Assembly: GCA_016218765.1 (NCBI GenBank)
Contig: JACRCZ010000147.1
Coordinates: 1-64,000, forward strand
Length of the DNA stretch: 64,000 bases
DNA from: Deltaproteobacteria bacterium
GTDB lineage: Bacteria; Myxococcota_A; Polyangia; DRWM01; JAAZOP01
Direction: 5' to 3'
Numbering within the stretch: position 1 is the first letter of the stretch; every line of letters begins with the position of its first letter. Both the position numbers and the translations under genes were made by a program. Positions 33,549 through 40,954 of the stretch are shown in pieces. Under the pieces are notes generated by a model that had not been told where the DNA came from, searched no databases, and saw only the letters and a program-made list of their open reading frames with translations.

Positions 33549-34052
33549 ATGAACGATCGCAATCCGAATGGTATCAGGACGAGTTGCCTGTCGCCGGGGG
33601 CGGTCGTTGTCCTCGTGCTGGCCGGGTGCATGGGCGACGGGGACATGGGCTCGGCGGGCCGCGCCATGTCGGACGGGCTGGAGCAGGTCCGTCAGGCCGG
33701 CGGGGTCGTGCGGAGCGGCCTGGAGGCGTATCGGTCGGGCCGGGCGGACGAGGGCATGACGATGGTGAGCGAAGGACTGGATCGGATGCACGGCGGCATG
33801 GAAGGCATGCGCGGCGGCATGACCTCGATGCACGGCTCCGGCTCGATGGACTGCTGCATGGAGGCGATGGACTCGGCCATGTCCATGATGAGCGGCGGGA
33901 TGGACATGATGGACGCCGGCGCGGGAATGATGGACGACGGCGACATGGGCAACGACGCGTCCGGCATGTCGATGATGGAGTCGGGCATGGGGTCGATGGA
34001 CAGCGGCGCCGACGCGATGGACGGCGCGTTGGGTTGCGGCGCGATGATGTGA
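33549..34052 (+). CDS. Met-rich lipoprotein, possible copper binder
   Basis: A 167-residue protein with lipobox VLAGC (signal CLSPGAVVVLVLAGC). After a helical segment (about 45-85) the remaining 85 residues contain more than 30 Met, in clusters such as MSMMSGGMDMMDAGAGMMDD, with one CC pair. Periplasmic copper and silver proteins (CusB, CusF, PcoE/SilE types) use Met clusters of this kind to bind Cu(I) or Ag(I), and a CusBA-like efflux system lies 7 kb downstream. Binding is inferred; no fold is known for this protein. An Asp/Met protein follows 46 bases later. Confidence 0.55.
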   Translation: MNDRNPNGIRTSCLSPGAVVVLVLAGCMGDGDMGSAGRAMSDGLEQVRQAGGVVRSGLEAYRSGRADEGMTMVSEGLDRMHGGMEGMRGGMTSMHGSGSMDCCMEAMDSAMSMMSGGMDMMDAGAGMMDDGDMGNDASGMSMMESGMGSMDSGADAMDGALGCGAMM

Positions 34053-34098
34053 GGTCCGCTTCCGTCGAGGCTCGTGGAGCAGGGCCAAGGAGGTCCGC

Positions 34099-34473
34099 AT
34101 GAACCGCTTGTTGCTGGCCGGATGTGTACCGTGTGTCGTCCTCGCCTTCGGTTGCGACGGTGGCGGCGAGACCGGGGACGCGGGGGAGGAGACGATCGTC
34201 GACGAGACGGCCGACGGCGGTTCCGACGTCGAATCGTCCGACGCGCCGCTCGAGGACGATGCCGCGGCGGCCGAGGACGCCATGGGCGAGGACGGGATGG
34301 ACGGCGTCGATGTGATGGAGGAAGGCGGGATGGAAGTCGCCGACGCCATGGAGGAGGGCACGATGGACGCCGGCGACGCGATGTCCGACGGGATGGACGG
34401 CGCCGACGGGATGGGCGAGGGCGGGATGGAGGGCGGCGGGGGCGACGGCATGATGGGCGAAGGCGGAATGTGA
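34099..34473 (+). CDS. Asp/Met-rich lipoprotein
   Basis: A 124-residue product with signal LLAGCVPCVVLAFGC and lipobox AFGC. The mature part is nearly all Asp, Glu, Ala, Gly and Met (over 20 Met), as repeated EDGMDGVD and DAMSDGMDGAD units. Its last 11 residues, GGDGMMGEGGM, are identical to the C-terminus of the lipoprotein at 36648. The acidic Met pattern could bind metal ions. It probably shares a transcript with the Met-rich gene before it. Unknown otherwise. Confidence 0.5.
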   Translation: MNRLLLAGCVPCVVLAFGCDGGGETGDAGEETIVDETADGGSDVESSDAPLEDDAAAAEDAMGEDGMDGVDVMEEGGMEVADAMEEGTMDAGDAMSDGMDGADGMGEGGMEGGGGDGMMGEGGM

Positions 34474-34597
34474 CGCTCCCGCCCCCGACTCGAGCCTGAC
34501 GAAGATCCTCCCAGGCTCCGGGCGCCATTCTTGACTGCCTACCGATGGGCCGATCGGCGTCCGGCACCGGCCACTGCGCAAGATTCGCGCAGCGAAC

Positions 34598-34614
34598 GGC
34601 GAATACTCTTCGGC
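34598..34614 (+). promoter_or_regulatory. Enhancer-like palindrome, site B
   Basis: GGCGAATACTCTTCGGC is palindromic at CGAA...TTCG. A weaker inverted partner (GCGAATCTTGC on the minus strand) lies about 25 bases before it. The sigma-54 promoter P2 starts about 150 bases downstream. Confidence 0.55.
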
Positions 34615-34749
34615 CTGCCGCCGGCGTGCCGTCCACCCGCACGGTGGCTGGGTTCACGATCCGCACGCCTGCTGAAAACACCCAGCGAATCCCCAAGGCT
34701 CCTGCGTGACCACAGCGTCGGTCTCCGGGACGCGCCTGTGCGCGCACCG

Positions 34750-34765
34750 TGGCACGAAAGACGCA
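34750..34765 (+). promoter_or_regulatory. Sigma-54 promoter P2
   Basis: TGGCACG-AAAG-ACGCA: a perfect -24 box and GC at -12, ten bases apart. It lies about 80 bases before the YHS-like gene. Confidence 0.65.
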
Positions 34766-34857
34766 CAATCCCGTCGAGCAATGAACGCGCCGGTGTACCG
34801 GATGAAGGCGTGGGACGGCAACGGCCGGCCGGCGCGCCGGCCGGGAGGAGGGAATTC

Positions 34858-35370
34858 ATGAGATACTCGATCGTCGACACCGTCCTGGTCGCGGGTGCCG
34901 TCGTGCTGGCCGGGGGTGCGGTGGGGGCCGCGGTTGTGGTTGCCGGGGGGGCGGATTGCGGGGGCAAGTCCGGTGACTCCCGCCCGGAGACTCCGCAGCC
35001 GAGTGCGGTCGCCTGGACTGGCGGCGGGCGTGGGGGCGGCGCGTCGAGCGCGTGCTCGGCGGCCGACGGGCCGTGGCCGGCCTTGGCTTTGGGCGCAACT
35101 TCGGCCTGCACGGTGGGGTCGGCGGAAACGCCGATCCAGACCTCGTTCCAGACGGCCGAGCCGACGGTCGGCACCGCGAAGGACCTCGATCCGGGGAAAC
35201 TGGGGCAGTGGGCGGTGTGCGGCGTCACCGGCAGCACGTTCCTCGTCGGCAGCGGCACGCCCGCGGTCGAGGTCCGCGGCAGCGTGCACACGTTCTGCTG
35301 TGACACCTGCGCGACCCGCTTCCTGACCGGTCTGCTGGTCGCGAGCGGCGAACCTGTGGGGGGCACCTAG
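34858..35370 (+). CDS. Secreted or membrane-anchored YHS-like protein
   Basis: The ATG at 34858 follows GGAGGAGGG. Of 170 residues, an N-terminal hydrophobic helix (VDTVLVAGAVVLAGGAVGAAVVVAG) is followed by a Cys-containing, Gly/Ser-rich middle and a C-terminal domain like that of the lipoproteins at 47733, 48139 and 54583: TAKDLDPGKLGQWAVCGVTGSTFLVG, then VHTFCCDTCATRFL. YHS domains bind soft metals through Cys, and the FCC-xx-C segment is the likely ligand site here. It is more divergent than its relatives and has lost the NPQ(Q/R)FGAP end. Controlled by sigma-54 promoter P2, by position. Confidence 0.6.
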   Translation: MRYSIVDTVLVAGAVVLAGGAVGAAVVVAGGADCGGKSGDSRPETPQPSAVAWTGGGRGGGASSACSAADGPWPALALGATSACTVGSAETPIQTSFQTAEPTVGTAKDLDPGKLGQWAVCGVTGSTFLVGSGTPAVEVRGSVHTFCCDTCATRFLTGLLVASGEPVGGT

Positions 35371-35520
35371 CCGGGTCGGATACGGCGACGCCGGCGACGT
35401 GCCGCCGCAGTACCGGAAGCCACCGGCCGTCGAAGTGACTGGATTCCCGGACGACGAGGCCGGCGCCGTGGAGGGCGGCGAGCGGATCGCTCGTCGGGTC
35501 GCACCCTCCTGCCTCCCGCC

Positions 35521-36135
35521 TCACGGCCCGCAAGTGCCCCACAGCCCGCGGTTCGCACTCCGGGCCTCGCGCTCGGCTCCCTCGAAGGTGCTCCGGTACG
35601 TCTCGTTGTCCGAGAACACGTAGGCCCGCGCGTAGCCCTCCAGCACCAGCTCGAGGTTGACCCAGTCCGGCGGAACAGGAGCCGGCGCGTCGCCGGCGAA
35701 CACATGGGCCAGGAGCCGGCCATAGCGATCCCGCTCGGTCGTGTCGAACGTGAGCCAGACCGGGGACCCCGGCGGCGTCAGCTCCGTGGCCCGCACGCGG
35801 GCCTGCGCCGCAAGACACTCCGGCGCTCCGCTGCTCGGGTACAACTCGGGGGCGTCGATGCTCAGGAAGCGGACGTGTGAGGTGCTGCCGTCCTCGAAAC
35901 GCACGTTGAAGGTGTCGCCGTCGATGACCGAGATGACGACAGCATTGGCCGGCGCCCGGGCCGGGGGACGACCTTGCGGAAGCGATGCCGGGTCGAAGGG
36001 CGACGCGTCGGGCGCATCCGGCGCGCTCGCGTCACCGCCGTCCGGTGTCTCGCCGACGTCGCTCTGCGGTCCGGCAGGGACGACGCACGCGGCGAGCCAG
36101 ACGCACGCCGGCAGGAGGACGAACCCGCTTCGCAT
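35521..36135 (-). CDS. SNase-like lipoprotein nuclease
   Basis: The ATG at 36135 gives a lipoprotein signal (LLPACVWLAAC) of a 204-residue protein; a longer upstream frame has no signal. A short acidic spacer precedes a staphylococcal-nuclease domain (about 65-200): VVISVIDGDTFNVRF (Ca-binding Asp), HVRFLSIDAPEL (catalytic Arg and Asp), TERDRYGRLLAHVF (catalytic Glu and Arg) and LVLEGYARAYVF. All key residues are present, so a surface-exposed Ca-dependent DNase/RNase is likely. Sigma-54 promoter P6 and site C lie upstream on this strand. A 150-base tail to 35371 separates it from the YHS-like gene. Confidence 0.8.
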   Translation of the reverse strand: MRSGFVLLPACVWLAACVVPAGPQSDVGETPDGGDASAPDAPDASPFDPASLPQGRPPARAPANAVVISVIDGDTFNVRFEDGSTSHVRFLSIDAPELYPSSGAPECLAAQARVRATELTPPGSPVWLTFDTTERDRYGRLLAHVFAGDAPAPVPPDWVNLELVLEGYARAYVFSDNETYRSTFEGAEREARSANRGLWGTCGP

Positions 36136-36202
36136 CACCCTCGAACCTCCATTCCGCGCCGGGGAGTGGTCTCGATCCCGACGCCGAGCCGCCGGTGGGC
36201 GA

Positions 36203-36218
36203 TGCACGGTCCGTGCCG
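36203..36218 (-). promoter_or_regulatory. Sigma-54 promoter P6, minus strand
   Basis: Read on the minus strand: CGGCACG-GACC-GTGCA, with GG and GC ten bases apart. It drives the SNase-like lipoprotein 68 bases away. Site C is about 150 bases upstream. Confidence 0.65.
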
Positions 36219-36345
36219 GCAAGCGTGAGCCGGCCGCACCGCCCCGGTCGGGACCGCCGGAGACCGGCTTGCGCCCCAACGCCACCGCGCATCGCGCGCG
36301 GGACCCCCGACGTCATGCGGGTCGGCGGGGCCGGCGTCGCATCGG

Positions 36346-36380
36346 CGAGAATACCGCAGTCCGGTGGAGAATAGTCTTCA
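36346..36380 (+). promoter_or_regulatory. Paired enhancer-like elements, site C
   Basis: GAGAATACCGC (from 36347) and GGAGAATAGTCTTC (36366-36379) have GAATA cores 20 bases apart, about two helical turns. P3 begins about 210 bases downstream. Confidence 0.55.
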
Positions 36381-36588
36381 AGCGTCGGTCGGACTGCCCG
36401 CGGATGCTCGGCTCGTCCGTCATCCAGTCGCGCGTCCCTGCCGGCTCGGCCACTTCGGCCGGGGGATCGAACGGTGCGCACCCGGACCGTGCATTCGCCG
36501 GGTTGCGCTTCCGCTGCGGGCGACCCCGGCCGCACCGAAGCGGCTTGGGACCGGGGGGGCCTGGCCGCCCGAGGTGCAACCGCGAGTC

Positions 36589-36604
36589 CGGCACGAAAGT
36601 CGCT
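36589..36604 (+). promoter_or_regulatory. Sigma-54 promoter P3
   Basis: CGGCACG-AAAG-TCGCT: GG-N10-GC and the same AAAG spacer as P2. It is 44 bases before the lipoprotein gene at 36648. Confidence 0.6.
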
Positions 36605-36647
36605 CGGGCTTCCGGCCTGTCCGGGGGGTGGGCAAGGAGCGCGACGG

Positions 36648-37262
36648 ATGGAAACGAAGATCCTGGTGGCGACGGTCCTGCTGGCCTGGGCGGAATTGGG
36701 GTGCGACAACGGCGGGGCGTCGGACGAAGACGGGATGCCGTTCGACGTTGTGGCGGACGCGGATGAGGGCGACCCGGAAGCGGATGCGGTGGACGAGACG
36801 GCCGACGGCGGCGATGAGGCCGCCGAGGACGGGCCGGAGGAGGCGGCACCGGACCTCGCCGGAGACGGCGGTGCGGGCCGCGTCGGCGACCCGTGCACGG
36901 AGTCGGCCGACTGCCCCGCGGGCGGTTCGGGCTCGGCCGTCTGCCTGACGGACTGGCCGGGCGGCTACTGCGCGGTGGAAGCCTGCGCCGATCACGGCCA
37001 CGACTGCCCGGAGGACCCGGGGCTGGGCGGCACCGCCACCACGGGCGGGAAGTGCGTCCTCGATCCCACGCAATTCTGCCTTGCCTTGTGCGCGAGCGAC
37101 GGCGATTGCCGGCCGGGCTACGTCTGCTCGCCCCAGCCCGACGCCGCCGGGCACGGCACCGCGAACGTCTGCGTCCCGAGCGCGCCCGGTGGCGACGCCG
37201 GCATGGACGGCTCGGGCGATGCGATGGGCGGTGACGGCATGATGGGGGAGGGCGGGATGTGA
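36648..37262 (+). CDS. Lipoprotein with acidic spacer and Cys domain, paralogue of 49800
   Basis: The ATG at 36648 follows CAAGGAG. A 204-residue product with lipobox ELGC. Acidic spacer to about residue 78, then a Cys-rich domain (GDPCTESADCPAGGSGSAVC, DWPGGYCAVEACADHGHDCP, TGGKCVLDPTQFCLALCASDGDCRPGYVC) that is about 75% identical to the C-terminal domain of the lipoprotein at 49800. The 49800 relative ends after that domain, but this protein carries an extra Met-rich tail, GDAMGGDGMMGEGGM. Its sigma-54 promoter P3 has no counterpart at 49800. Unknown function. Confidence 0.65.
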   Translation: METKILVATVLLAWAELGCDNGGASDEDGMPFDVVADADEGDPEADAVDETADGGDEAAEDGPEEAAPDLAGDGGAGRVGDPCTESADCPAGGSGSAVCLTDWPGGYCAVEACADHGHDCPEDPGLGGTATTGGKCVLDPTQFCLALCASDGDCRPGYVCSPQPDAAGHGTANVCVPSAPGGDAGMDGSGDAMGGDGMMGEGGM

Positions 37263-37280
37263 GCCGGCGGGGGCGATCGC

Positions 37281-38309
37281 TCAGGGCTTTCGGCGGCGAA
37301 ACGTCAGGACGAAGAGGAGAACGGCGCCGGCGAAGGCGGGCGAGGCGAGCGAGGCGCCCGCGGTGGAGCAGGAGCAGCCGGTGGCGGAATCGGCGCCGGG
37401 GTCAGGTTCGATCGCATCGCCGGACCCGTCGTCGTCGAGCGCCGGGATGTCCGACGGGTTGTCGACGTCGCCGCCGTCCGCGGCGATGTCGTCGCCGTCC
37501 CCGGCATCCGGGGACGGCTCGCCGCTCTCGTCGCCCGGCCCGATCGTCGCGTCGCACCGCCCCGCTTCGGTGATGTCGTCCACGACGAGCTTGTCGATGC
37601 GAGCGCGACCGGCCGCCTCGTCATGCACCCACAGGTTGGCTCCATCCCAGGCGACGCCGGTCGCCAGGTGTCCGGGCCCTCCGGGACCGGCGAACGAGGA
37701 GATGACTTCCCCGGTCGCGGGATCGAGGTGGTAGACCAGCCCGTCCTCGGTCGCATCGGTGACCCAGAGGCAAGCGCCGTCCCAGGCCAGTCCGCAGGCG
37801 CCGGCGGCCGGGGCTGGGATGGTCCGTCGCACGTCGCCCGTGGCCGGGTCCAGCTCGAAGATCAGGCGGTCCCACGGGTCGACGTTCCAGAGGCTGCCGG
37901 CCGGCGCGGCGAGGCCCATGGGGTACTGGGAGCGTCCGGGGGCGTCGAAGCTCTCGAGGATCCGGCCGTCCGCGGGGTCGACGTGGTACAGGCGCGGGGG
38001 AGGCGCGCCCATCCCGGGCATCTCGGTCGCCGTGTGATCGCTGACCCACAACGCGGCGCCGTCCCAGGCCAGCTCGTCCGAGAAGACGCCCGTCACGTCG
38101 ATGCTCTCGAGCACTTCTCCGGTCTCGGGGTCGATCTTGTCAATCCGGGTGCTGCCGCAGTCGGTGGCCCACAGGGTTGCACCGTCCCAGGCCAGCCCGT
38201 CTGGCGACGGGAAGGACGAGGGGAAGCTCGTGACCACGTCCCCCGTGGCACCGACGGCCGCCGCGGGGATCAGACCGGCGAACAGGACAATCAGACACGA
38301 TCGATTCAT
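37281..38309 (-). CDS. Secreted beta-propeller-like protein with MYXO-CTERM-like C-terminus
   Basis: A 342-residue protein with a signal peptide (SCLIVLFAGLIPAAAVGA). About five repeats contain WDGATLWATDCGS, DPETGEVLES, WDGAALWVSDH and similar, the WDG-LWV-D pattern of six-bladed propellers. Residues 240-310 are an acidic spacer. The end is GCSCSTAGASLASPAFAGAVLLFVLTFRRRKP: a Cys/Gly motif, one hydrophobic helix and a basic tail, the layout of MYXO-CTERM sorting signals. It would be held at the surface after sortase-like processing. Its sigma-54 promoter P7 lies 30 bases upstream. Confidence 0.7.
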   Translation of the reverse strand: MNRSCLIVLFAGLIPAAAVGATGDVVTSFPSSFPSPDGLAWDGATLWATDCGSTRIDKIDPETGEVLESIDVTGVFSDELAWDGAALWVSDHTATEMPGMGAPPPRLYHVDPADGRILESFDAPGRSQYPMGLAAPAGSLWNVDPWDRLIFELDPATGDVRRTIPAPAAGACGLAWDGACLWVTDATEDGLVYHLDPATGEVISSFAGPGGPGHLATGVAWDGANLWVHDEAAGRARIDKLVVDDITEAGRCDATIGPGDESGEPSPDAGDGDDIAADGGDVDNPSDIPALDDDGSGDAIEPDPGADSATGCSCSTAGASLASPAFAGAVLLFVLTFRRRKP

Positions 38310-38339
38310 GACACACTCCCTTCCGCGGCCGGCCGCTCC

Positions 38340-38355
38340 TGCACGCGTCGTGCCG
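38340..38355 (-). promoter_or_regulatory. Sigma-54 promoter P7, minus strand
   Basis: Minus strand: CGGCACG-ACGC-GTGCA, with GG-N10-GC. It is 31 bases before the propeller gene. Site D lies about 175 bases upstream. Confidence 0.65.
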
Positions 38356-38503
38356 TCCCCCCGCTCCGGAATGCCTGACGCGGCGAGCGCGCGGTGTGCG
38401 GGCTCCGAGCCCGGGTGCTGCGACGATCACGACGATTCCCCAGGTCGACAGCGGGCCGCCGCGGTCGCGTCACGCTCGAGCGGCCCCTCCTGCGCACGGA
38501 GAC

Positions 38504-38543
38504 TGTCGAGTATTGCGCACGCGGGCGCTGAATAGTCTTCGGT
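38504..38543. promoter_or_regulatory. Paired enhancer-like elements, site D
   Basis: TGAATAGTCTTCGG (38529-38542) has a weaker inverted partner (GCAATACTCGAC on the minus strand, 38505-38516) about 25 bases away. It is central between P7 and P4, at 150-175 bases from each. Confidence 0.55.
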
Positions 38544-38681
38544 CGGTCGTGGCGCCCCCGTGGTGCCGGGCTTCGATCGTGGAGCGGGAGGCGGCGCGAG
38601 TATCACTGGATGGGCGCGGAACCGCTCCGGCCCCCGCGTGGGTCGTGCATCGCGCGCGGGTCGGTCGCCGTCAGCCCGCTG

Positions 38682-38697
38682 TGGCACGCAGCTTGCT
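38682..38697 (+). promoter_or_regulatory. Sigma-54 promoter P4, perfect consensus
   Basis: TGGCACG-CAGC-TTGCT is a full match to TGGCACG-N4-TTGCW. The kinase-like gene starts 215 bases later, so there is a long leader. Confidence 0.8.
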
Positions 38698-38911
38698 CCT
38701 GGCGCACGTGCGCCGTCGGCGCGGGCGCTCGACGGTCAGGCCACGGCGGCCGCGTCGGCCGCGGCCGAGCGTCCCGCGCACCGGCACGGCGGCCCTCCGG
38801 GACGGGCCTCCCACGATCGGGACGTCGCGCCGTCGGAGCGGCACGGTCGCCCGATGCCCGGCGACCTGCGTGGCTACCGCTGCTGGTGACCGTCGCGCGG
38901 GAGGGTGGGGC

Positions 38912-39970
38912 GTGGATCACGGGATGAACGTGCTGGGGCCGGGGACCGCGTTCGAGTTGTCCGCCGATGTGGAGCGCCACCTGGGCTACCGGCCCGGGGC
39001 AGTACGCATCTTCGCCGACACGTCGGCGTTCAGCAGCATCGACCGGGGCGATGCGCTGGAGCTGGGCGGCCGGTACTACCTCGTGACGGGAACGGTCCGT
39101 GAAGAGGGGCTCGGCCTGGACGAGCAGCCCAAGTACTGGGTCAAGCGTGCGGTCCTGTGCGGGAGCGGAGCCGAGAAGATCGTCAAGCTCGTGTTTCTCG
39201 AGCAGTTCGACCTGCACTTCGGGGAGAGCGTGGTCCGTTGCTTCCGCAGCCCGGCCAAGGAGGCGCGCGTGTTGGACCGCGTGCGCCGCCATCCACAGTT
39301 CATGACGGGCACGAGCCTGCGCGACCGGGCCGGGAACAACGTCCGGGTCATCGATGTGATCCCGGGACCGTCGCTGGAACACCACGTCGGGAATCTCCCG
39401 GTCGGTCACGAGGAGTACTTCCACCGCGAGGTCCCCGCCCTGCTCTGGCGATTCCTGCCGTGCCTGGAGGGATTGCGCTTCCTGCACGAACACGGCGAGC
39501 GGCATGGCGATGTCCGACCGGATCACATCATCCTGGATCGCAACTCCGGCCTGCTGCGCTGGATCGACTACGACTACGACTACGACTATCCGGAGGCGCC
39601 TTTCGGTCTCGACATCCTGGGTGCGGGCCACGTCCTGGCGTTCATCGTGGGCCAGGGCGTGATGGACCGGCGCCGACTGCTCCGCGAGCCCGGCCTGGCC
39701 CGTACCCTCGACCGGATCGGCCCCGGCGACCACTCGGTGGTCGATCGCCGCCGGGTCGTCAACCTGGGCGCGTGCTTCCGGTACATCCCGGCTTCCCTGA
39801 ACCGTGTTCTCATGCACTTCTCGGCGGGAGCTGAGGTCTTCTACGAGCGCATCGCGGAGCTGGCCGAGGACCTGGGGGAAGCGCTGTCGGGCATGATCGC
39901 CCCGGCGCCGGGAGAGGTCACATGGGCTTGTCGCGCGCGGAGACGAAGCGGGTCCTGGTCGTCGCCCTGA
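38912..39970 (+). CDS. Kinase-like protein, paralogue 2
   Basis: GTG 38912 (after GGAGGG) or ATG 38924 both align with the start of the 25064 paralogue. The 352-residue protein is about half identical to it: YYLVTGTVREEGLGLDEQPK, EKIVKLVFLEQFDLHFGE, RDRAGNNVRVIDVIPGPSLE, HGDVRPDHIILDRNSGLLRW, IDYDYDYDYP. It differs by about 55 extra residues near 255-310 (MDRRRLLREPGL and ACFRYIPASLNRVLMHFSA). HGD and DYD stand in for HRD and DFG. Its last 49 bases overlap the UspA gene. With sigma-54 promoter P4 in front, it is likely stress-induced, while paralogue 1 has a sigma-70 promoter. Confidence 0.65.
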   Translation: MDHGMNVLGPGTAFELSADVERHLGYRPGAVRIFADTSAFSSIDRGDALELGGRYYLVTGTVREEGLGLDEQPKYWVKRAVLCGSGAEKIVKLVFLEQFDLHFGESVVRCFRSPAKEARVLDRVRRHPQFMTGTSLRDRAGNNVRVIDVIPGPSLEHHVGNLPVGHEEYFHREVPALLWRFLPCLEGLRFLHEHGERHGDVRPDHIILDRNSGLLRWIDYDYDYDYPEAPFGLDILGAGHVLAFIVGQGVMDRRRLLREPGLARTLDRIGPGDHSVVDRRRVVNLGACFRYIPASLNRVLMHFSAGAEVFYERIAELAEDLGEALSGMIAPAPGEVTWACRARRRSGSWSSP

Positions 39971-40827
39971 CGATCGGCGCGGTCACGGCGCTCCACTACG
40001 GCACCGACGCTCACCACCTCCACCTGCACGTCGTGTTCCGGGAGCTGTACTTCGTTCCCATCCTCCTGGCCGTGGTCGGCTTCGGCCTGCGGGGCGGTCT
40101 GGTGGCGGCGGCCGTGATCACGGCGGTCTACGCGCCCCATGTCGCCACCAGCATCCATACGGCCGAGTCGACCGTGGGTAATGCGCTCCAGCTCGTGTTC
40201 TTCCACCTGATCGGCGCGGCGGTCGGGGCGTACACGGACATGCGCCGCCGCCACCAGGCCGCCGACCAGGGCGATCCGGACCCGACGCCGGGGCGGTTTC
40301 CCCAGCAGGTCCTCGTCGTCGTCGATCACGGGCCCGCGGGAATGCAGGCGGCCGAGTTCGCGGGCGCACTCTTCGCCAAGGACGACGCGGCGGGCTTGAC
40401 CCTGGCGTCCGTGTGCGAGGAACCCAAGGCCGACTATTTCGCCAGCGCCGAGGCTCATGCGGCGGAGGCGGCCTGCGCGGCGGCGCGGGCCGAGGCGGGG
40501 GTGCAGCGCGCGGCGATGGTCCTGGCGAAGCGCGGCGTGCCGGAAGAGCGGATCGCGACGCGGGTCCTGCGGGCCGACGGACGGCCGTCCGATGCGATCC
40601 TGCGCGAGCAGGACCACGGAGCGTACGATGTGATCGTGGTCGGACGGCGCCGGTTGACGCGCGCGGAGGAGTACCTGTTCGGCGACGTGGCGGTGCGACT
40701 TACGCGGCGGGCCTCCTGTCCCGTGATCGTCGTAAGCGGTCCTTCGGAAGGCGGAGGGACGCCGGCGCACGAGGGTGCCGCCGCCCAGGCCGACCCGGGT
40801 CCCGCGACCGGCGCTCGGGGAAGTTGA
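39922..40827 (+). CDS. Membrane protein with His-rich input module and cytosolic UspA domain
   Basis: A 301-residue protein. Four transmembrane helices (about 8-115) carry the module shared with the histidine kinase at 11443: TALHYGTDAHHLHLHVVFRELYFVPILL, GLRGGLVAAAVITAVYAPHV. A linker leads to a UspA domain (about 128-285): QVLVVVDHGPAGMQAAEFA, GAYDVIVVGRRRLTRAEEYLFGDVAVRLTRRASCPVIVVSG, with the G-x2-G-like ATP-binding end partly altered. It is translationally linked to the kinase-like gene, suggesting the pair acts together: membrane sensing, UspA-type nucleotide binding and phosphorylation. That link is an inference. Confidence 0.7.
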   Translation: MGLSRAETKRVLVVALTIGAVTALHYGTDAHHLHLHVVFRELYFVPILLAVVGFGLRGGLVAAAVITAVYAPHVATSIHTAESTVGNALQLVFFHLIGAAVGAYTDMRRRHQAADQGDPDPTPGRFPQQVLVVVDHGPAGMQAAEFAGALFAKDDAAGLTLASVCEEPKADYFASAEAHAAEAACAAARAEAGVQRAAMVLAKRGVPEERIATRVLRADGRPSDAILREQDHGAYDVIVVGRRRLTRAEEYLFGDVAVRLTRRASCPVIVVSGPSEGGGTPAHEGAAAQADPGPATGARGS

Positions 40828-40842
40828 CCCTCTTCCGGCTCG

Positions 40843-40878
40843 GCGAATAGTCTTCGGTACATTCATGGTTATTCTCCG
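40843..40878. promoter_or_regulatory. Paired enhancer-like elements, site E
   Basis: GCGAATAGTCTTCGG (40844-40858) and the inverted GGAGAATAAC (minus strand, 40868-40877) are centred about 22 bases apart. The sigma-54 promoter P5 lies 110 bases downstream. Confidence 0.6.
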
Positions 40879-40954
40879 GCGGGCCGTTGAAGCCGAGTCG
40901 GGCGATGGGTGGTAATGCCGGTGATTCCTTGGGGTTCGTGGCGGCGACGTGGAC

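Larger units (their letters stand above)
34474..34857. other. Gene-free regulatory stretch upstream of the YHS-like lipoprotein
   Basis: No coding pattern was found in these 384 bases. They hold enhancer-like site B and sigma-54 promoter P2, described separately. The rest shows nothing recognisable. Confidence 0.6.
36136..36647. other. Divergent regulatory stretch with two sigma-54 promoters and site C
   Basis: 512 bases without a coding pattern. It holds promoter P6 (minus), site C and promoter P3 (plus). The enhancer site lies between the two promoters, so one activator could serve both genes. Confidence 0.6.
38310..38911. other. Divergent regulatory stretch with P7, site D and P4
   Basis: 602 bases without a coding pattern between the propeller gene (minus) and the kinase-like gene (plus). 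P7 and P4 flank enhancer-like site D. The last 200 bases after P4 form a long transcribed leader with no recognised structure. Confidence 0.55.

Noticed and set aside
38396-38911. A longer N-terminus for the second kinase-like protein
   Set aside because: The upstream frame is Arg/Pro-rich without similarity to paralogue 1, and it crosses the sigma-54 promoter P4. GTG 38912 matches the paralogue length.
40824-40852. TTGACC with AATAGT as a sigma-70 promoter at site E
   Set aside because: AATAGT is the core of the repeated element, and the other copies have no -35 box at a fixed distance, so an activator site explains all copies better.
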